In this document: piece after piece, positions 30,338-32,431 of the stretch
How the letters are laid out: every line of letters starts with the position of its first letter
Numbering within the stretch: position 1 is the stretch's first letter
Assembly: GCA_902628235.1 (NCBI GenBank)
Contig: CACOMD010000012.1
Coordinates: 1 to 32,431 of the forward strand
Direction: 5' to 3'
Origin: an uncultured Prochlorococcus sp.
GTDB lineage: Bacteria > Cyanobacteriota > Cyanobacteriia > PCC-6307 > Cyanobiaceae
Length of the DNA: 32,431 nt
Translations under genes and position numbers: made by a program
Notes under the pieces: model-generated
Databases searched by the model: none
Seen by the model: the letters and a program-made list of their open reading frames with translations, nothing else
What the model was told of the DNA's origin: nothing

Positions 30338-31285
30338 ATGGATTTAGATAAAATAAAATTTCCTTTGGATAATTTTGAAAAGTTAATTAAGGATATTTCA
30401 GGATTGAAACTTGATGAGTGGATAAATTTTTGGGAAAAAGAAAAAGAGATATTGTCATATGTATCTGAATATTATGGGGATAATTATAGAGATGATTGGC
30501 TTTGGGGTGTTATTTTACCAATATTATCTGATATTTATTCTTTAAAAAAATCTACGAAAAAAAAATTAGTTGTTGGCTTATCAGCTTTACCTGGAACAGG
30601 AAAAACTACACTTGGTTTACTACTTAAGAGACTTTCATTAAAAATGGATATTAAAGTCTCTATAGTTTCTATGGATGATTTTTACTTGCCTTCTTCTGAA
30701 ATGAATATAGCTATCAAAGATAATCCATGGAATGTGTCAAGAGGCTTCCCTGGAAGTCATGCAATCTATTTGATTGAAGAGAGAATTTTAGAATGGAAAA
30801 ATACTGGAAGATTTCATTATCCCGTTTTTGACAAGTCATTAAGAAATGGATTAGGAGATAGAAGCTACTGGAAATTAGATTATCCAGAAATTTTAATTTT
30901 AGAAGGTTGGTTCTTGGGTGTAAATAAAATTTCATCTCAGAGGATCTCTATAGAGAGGGTAGAACCACCTCTCTATAAAAGAGAAATTGAATACAGATTA
31001 AAAATACAAAAACACTTAAATGATTATTTAAAAATTTGGAAATTAATAGAGAAGATTTGGCAAATTAAGCCAAAAGATTTTTCTTATATGAATAAATGGA
31101 AATCTAGTCAAGAGAATGAAATGTTAAAAATTAAGGGTAATGCTTTAGTTGATAATCAATTAACAAATTTCCTTAGAATGTTAAATTGCTCAATTCCTCA
31201 AGAAAGTTTTGATGAAATTAATCCTAAATATATGATCACTTTAAATAAGAATCGAGAATTAATAAATGTTTCTTTGAATATTTAA
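30338..31285 (+). CDS. glycerate kinase (GLYK-like P-loop kinase)
   Basis: A 315-residue P-loop kinase of the plant/cyanobacterial D-glycerate 3-kinase type. The Walker A is LSALPGTGKTT (81-91), and MDDFYLP is the DDFY motif shared with the uridine kinase/PRK superfamily. NPWNVSRGFPGSHAI is the substrate loop (RGxPGTHD-like), YPVFDKSLRNGLGDR the next block, and ILILEGWFLGV the EGW Walker B region that marks glycerate kinases. It makes 3-phosphoglycerate from glycerate and ATP, here supplied by the phosphorylase in the same operon or by photorespiration. The N-terminal 70 residues are an extra helical part usual for the family. Confidence 0.92.
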   Translation: MDLDKIKFPLDNFEKLIKDISGLKLDEWINFWEKEKEILSYVSEYYGDNYRDDWLWGVILPILSDIYSLKKSTKKKLVVGLSALPGTGKTTLGLLLKRLSLKMDIKVSIVSMDDFYLPSSEMNIAIKDNPWNVSRGFPGSHAIYLIEERILEWKNTGRFHYPVFDKSLRNGLGDRSYWKLDYPEILILEGWFLGVNKISSQRISIERVEPPLYKREIEYRLKIQKHLNDYLKIWKLIEKIWQIKPKDFSYMNKWKSSQENEMLKIKGNALVDNQLTNFLRMLNCSIPQESFDEINPKYMITLNKNRELINVSLNI

Positions 31286-31376
31286 AGAAATAAATCTTAA
31301 ATATTCTCAACACAATATTTTTCGAAATATTAATGTAAAATATTATCATTAAAATTATTAATTATTTAAATATTTA

Positions 31377-31502
31377 ATGTATTACTTTTCCTCTTTTGCC
31401 ATAGGTGGATTTGTTCCATCTGCAGCAGTTGCAGGTGCTTTATTATTAACAGGACTTGCAGTATTTTTCTACCTTGGTATTAAAGGGCCAAAAGATTACT
31501 AA
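31377..31502 (+). CDS. 41-aa one-helix membrane protein, photosynthetic-subunit-like
   Basis: Read directly: ATG 31377 to TAA 31500-31502. The 41-residue product has a short aromatic start (MYYFSSFAIGGFVPSAA), a Gly/Ala/Leu membrane helix (VAGALLLTGLAVFFYLGI) and the polar end KGPKDY. The less AT-biased codons and Gly/Ala-rich helix are typical of small photosystem, cytochrome b6f or NDH subunits. It does not match PsbX, PsbY, PsbM, PsaI, PsaM, PetM, PetN or PetG as I remember them. It follows the glycerate kinase by 91 bases, probably with its own promoter. Confidence 0.65.
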   Translation: MYYFSSFAIGGFVPSAAVAGALLLTGLAVFFYLGIKGPKDY

Positions 31503-31558
31503 ATAATTATTTGGTAAATATAAAGAGCAATTATTCAAAAGACACTTATAATATCTAT

Positions 31559-31693
31559 ATGGAATTAACAACAGTACTTTTCTTTTTTAGCTTTCCTTTT
31601 GTTTTATTAACTGCTTACTTTGGTACTAAAAGTAGCTTTTATGAGAGTGATAATTATAAAGGAGATGGTTGTGCTCATGATGTGAAAAGATAA
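31559..31693 (+). CDS. small membrane protein, 44 aa
   Basis: Not recognised. From ATG 31559 it has 44 residues: a short polar start (MELT), one helix (TVLFFFSFPFVLLTAYF) and a soluble tail with Ser, Asp, Gly, one Cys and one His (GDGCAHDVKR). An in-frame TTG at 31511 would add 16 polar residues, which seems less natural because the helix then sits in the middle. It lies 56 bases after the 41-aa membrane protein and converges on the exported gene with five bases between stops. Function unknown. Confidence 0.55.
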   Translation: MELTTVLFFFSFPFVLLTAYFGTKSSFYESDNYKGDGCAHDVKR

Positions 31694-31698
31694 ATTAT

Positions 31699-31977
31699 TT
31701 AATTTTTACCTCCATAAATACAAGTCCATTTACTATCAAATTGCCAAACAGGTTTATATATTTCTGTTGTAATTTTTTCTCCAGCTATTAAACACGTTTC
31801 TAAATCTTTCATAGGTAATGAATATAGCGATGGACTTGTTATGCCACTTACTTCAGGTCTTCCACTTGGTCCTTGTCTATATGTACCTATAACTAGCCAA
31901 TAATTCGCTTCTATTGGGCTTGCTATGTTCAAGACTCCCAATACAAAAAGAAATTTAAAAATTAATCTTGAAGTCAT
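31699..31977 (-). CDS. exported hypothetical protein, 92 aa
   Basis: A 92-residue protein with a typical signal peptide (basic MTSRLIFK, core FLFVLGVLNIA, cleavage likely near PIEA, residue 24). The mature 68 residues contain two cysteines (LETCLIAGEK and KWTCIYGGKN) that can form a disulfide, a Pro/Gly-rich loop (YRQGPSGRPEVSG) and the Trp-containing strand PVWQFDSKW. The GC content and cysteine pairing suggest a conserved secreted or lumenal protein. No family recognised. ATG 31977 is the start. Confidence 0.7.
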   Translation of the reverse strand: MTSRLIFKFLFVLGVLNIASPIEANYWLVIGTYRQGPSGRPEVSGITSPSLYSLPMKDLETCLIAGEKITTEIYKPVWQFDSKWTCIYGGKN

Positions 31978-32058
31978 TTTATTTTAGAAATTGGAAAAAA
32001 ATTTTTTTTAAAAATAATACCTCTTATACTAAAACAAAATATATTATAAGAACCTTTC

Positions 32059-32431
32059 TTGAATTATCTTAAATATTTAATTTATGGAATAATACAAGGT
32101 TTAACTGAATTTTTACCAATTAGTAGCAGTGCGCACTTAAAAGTATTGTCTGAATTTTTTGGTTTAGAAGATCCAGGCTCTTCTCTAACTGCGATAGTTC
32201 AAATTGCAAGTGTTTTAGCATTGTTAGTATATTTTAGGAAAGATATTAGAACTACAAAGGGTATAGGCTTAGTAAATAATTATTTCTACAGAAATAAATT
32301 ATTAATATCAATATTTTTAGGTTCACTTTCTATTATATTTTTAGGCGGATTTGTAAAAATTATAATACCTCAGTTTTATGAATCCTATCTACGCTCGCAG
32401 TTATTAATTGGTATTATTTCAATTCTAACCG
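32059..32431 (+). CDS. uppP: undecaprenyl-diphosphatase UppP (BacA), 5' part
   Basis: The first 124 codons of an UppP/BacA membrane phosphatase that recycles undecaprenyl diphosphate to the monophosphate carrier for peptidoglycan and O-antigen synthesis. The hallmark GIIQGLTEFLPISSSAHL (about 10-27) contains the conserved Glu and the SSSAH active-site segment. The next helices (SLTAIVQIASVLALLVYF) fit the family. The start is TTG 32059, since no ATG lies between the upstream in-frame stop (32047) and the motif. The gene continues beyond the right edge, so truncation here is only due to the window. Confidence 0.93.
   Translation, partial: MNYLKYLIYGIIQGLTEFLPISSSAHLKVLSEFFGLEDPGSSLTAIVQIASVLALLVYFRKDIRTTKGIGLVNNYFYRNKLLISIFLGSLSIIFLGGFVKIIIPQFYESYLRSQLLIGIISILT

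Noticed and set aside
1..32431. tRNA and rRNA genes, CRISPR arrays, insertion sequences and prophage genes
   Set aside because: I looked for T-loop patterns with CCA-type ends, regularly spaced repeats, transposase motifs and phage structural genes, and found none.

Overview
The window is a gene-dense stretch of a very AT-rich, streamlined cyanobacterial chromosome, most likely a high-light-adapted Prochlorococcus. The reasons are the strong AT bias, short spacers, many TTG starts, many tiny single-helix membrane proteins, a cyanobacterial-type ribosomal protein S21, a DUF2862 (PetP-like) protein and a glucosylglycerate locus of the kind known from marine picocyanobacteria. The organism assignment is inference: no rRNA or tRNA gene is present. 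I see no insertion sequence, prophage or CRISPR array.

Layout. 1-3,100: tail of a lysine-rich protein, a Cys-type glutathione peroxidase, PurT and small proteins. 3,353-6,319: aminopeptidase N behind a small exported protein that appears to start with ATT. 6,392-10,100: DUF1499, a degenerate metallo-beta-lactamase-fold protein, a DCC-family thiol-disulfide protein, DUF3303 and small membrane proteins. 10,239-13,506: two possible mini-genes, a GNAT acetyltransferase, an S51 peptidase and an NSS (SNF) symporter. 13,666-16,516: a 27-aa membrane peptide, then an unusual three-gene set made of a diverged MTHFR-like barrel protein, an FAD-dependent oxidoreductase and a uridine-kinase-like P-loop protein. 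16,919-20,383: a helix-hairpin-helix protein with a lysine-rich histone-like tail, rpsU, several small proteins and an HNH nuclease. 20,503-22,244: a TauE/SafE permease, a structured small-RNA candidate on the minus strand and a two-gene unit of unknown function. 22,251-25,286: an ABC-2 exporter operon (ATPase and two permeases) and a DUF2862 protein. 25,342-26,503: five small unknown genes. 26,525-31,285: a glucosylglycerate locus. 31,377-32,431: three small proteins and the start of uppP/bacA.

The clearest functional unit is the last large block. gpgS makes glucosyl-3-phosphoglycerate, and an MPGP-type HAD phosphatase releases glucosylglycerate. A GH13 sugar phosphorylase can return glucose-1-phosphate and glycerate, and a glycerate kinase can return 3-phosphoglycerate. 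Synthesis and recovery of this compatible solute therefore sit side by side. The less understood parts are the MTHFR-like/FAD/kinase set, the predicted leaderless ATT-start gene and the small-RNA candidate at 21,472-21,600.

About a dozen genes of 27-59 codons, read directly from the sequence, are included with confidence scaled to the evidence. Coordinates include the stop codon.
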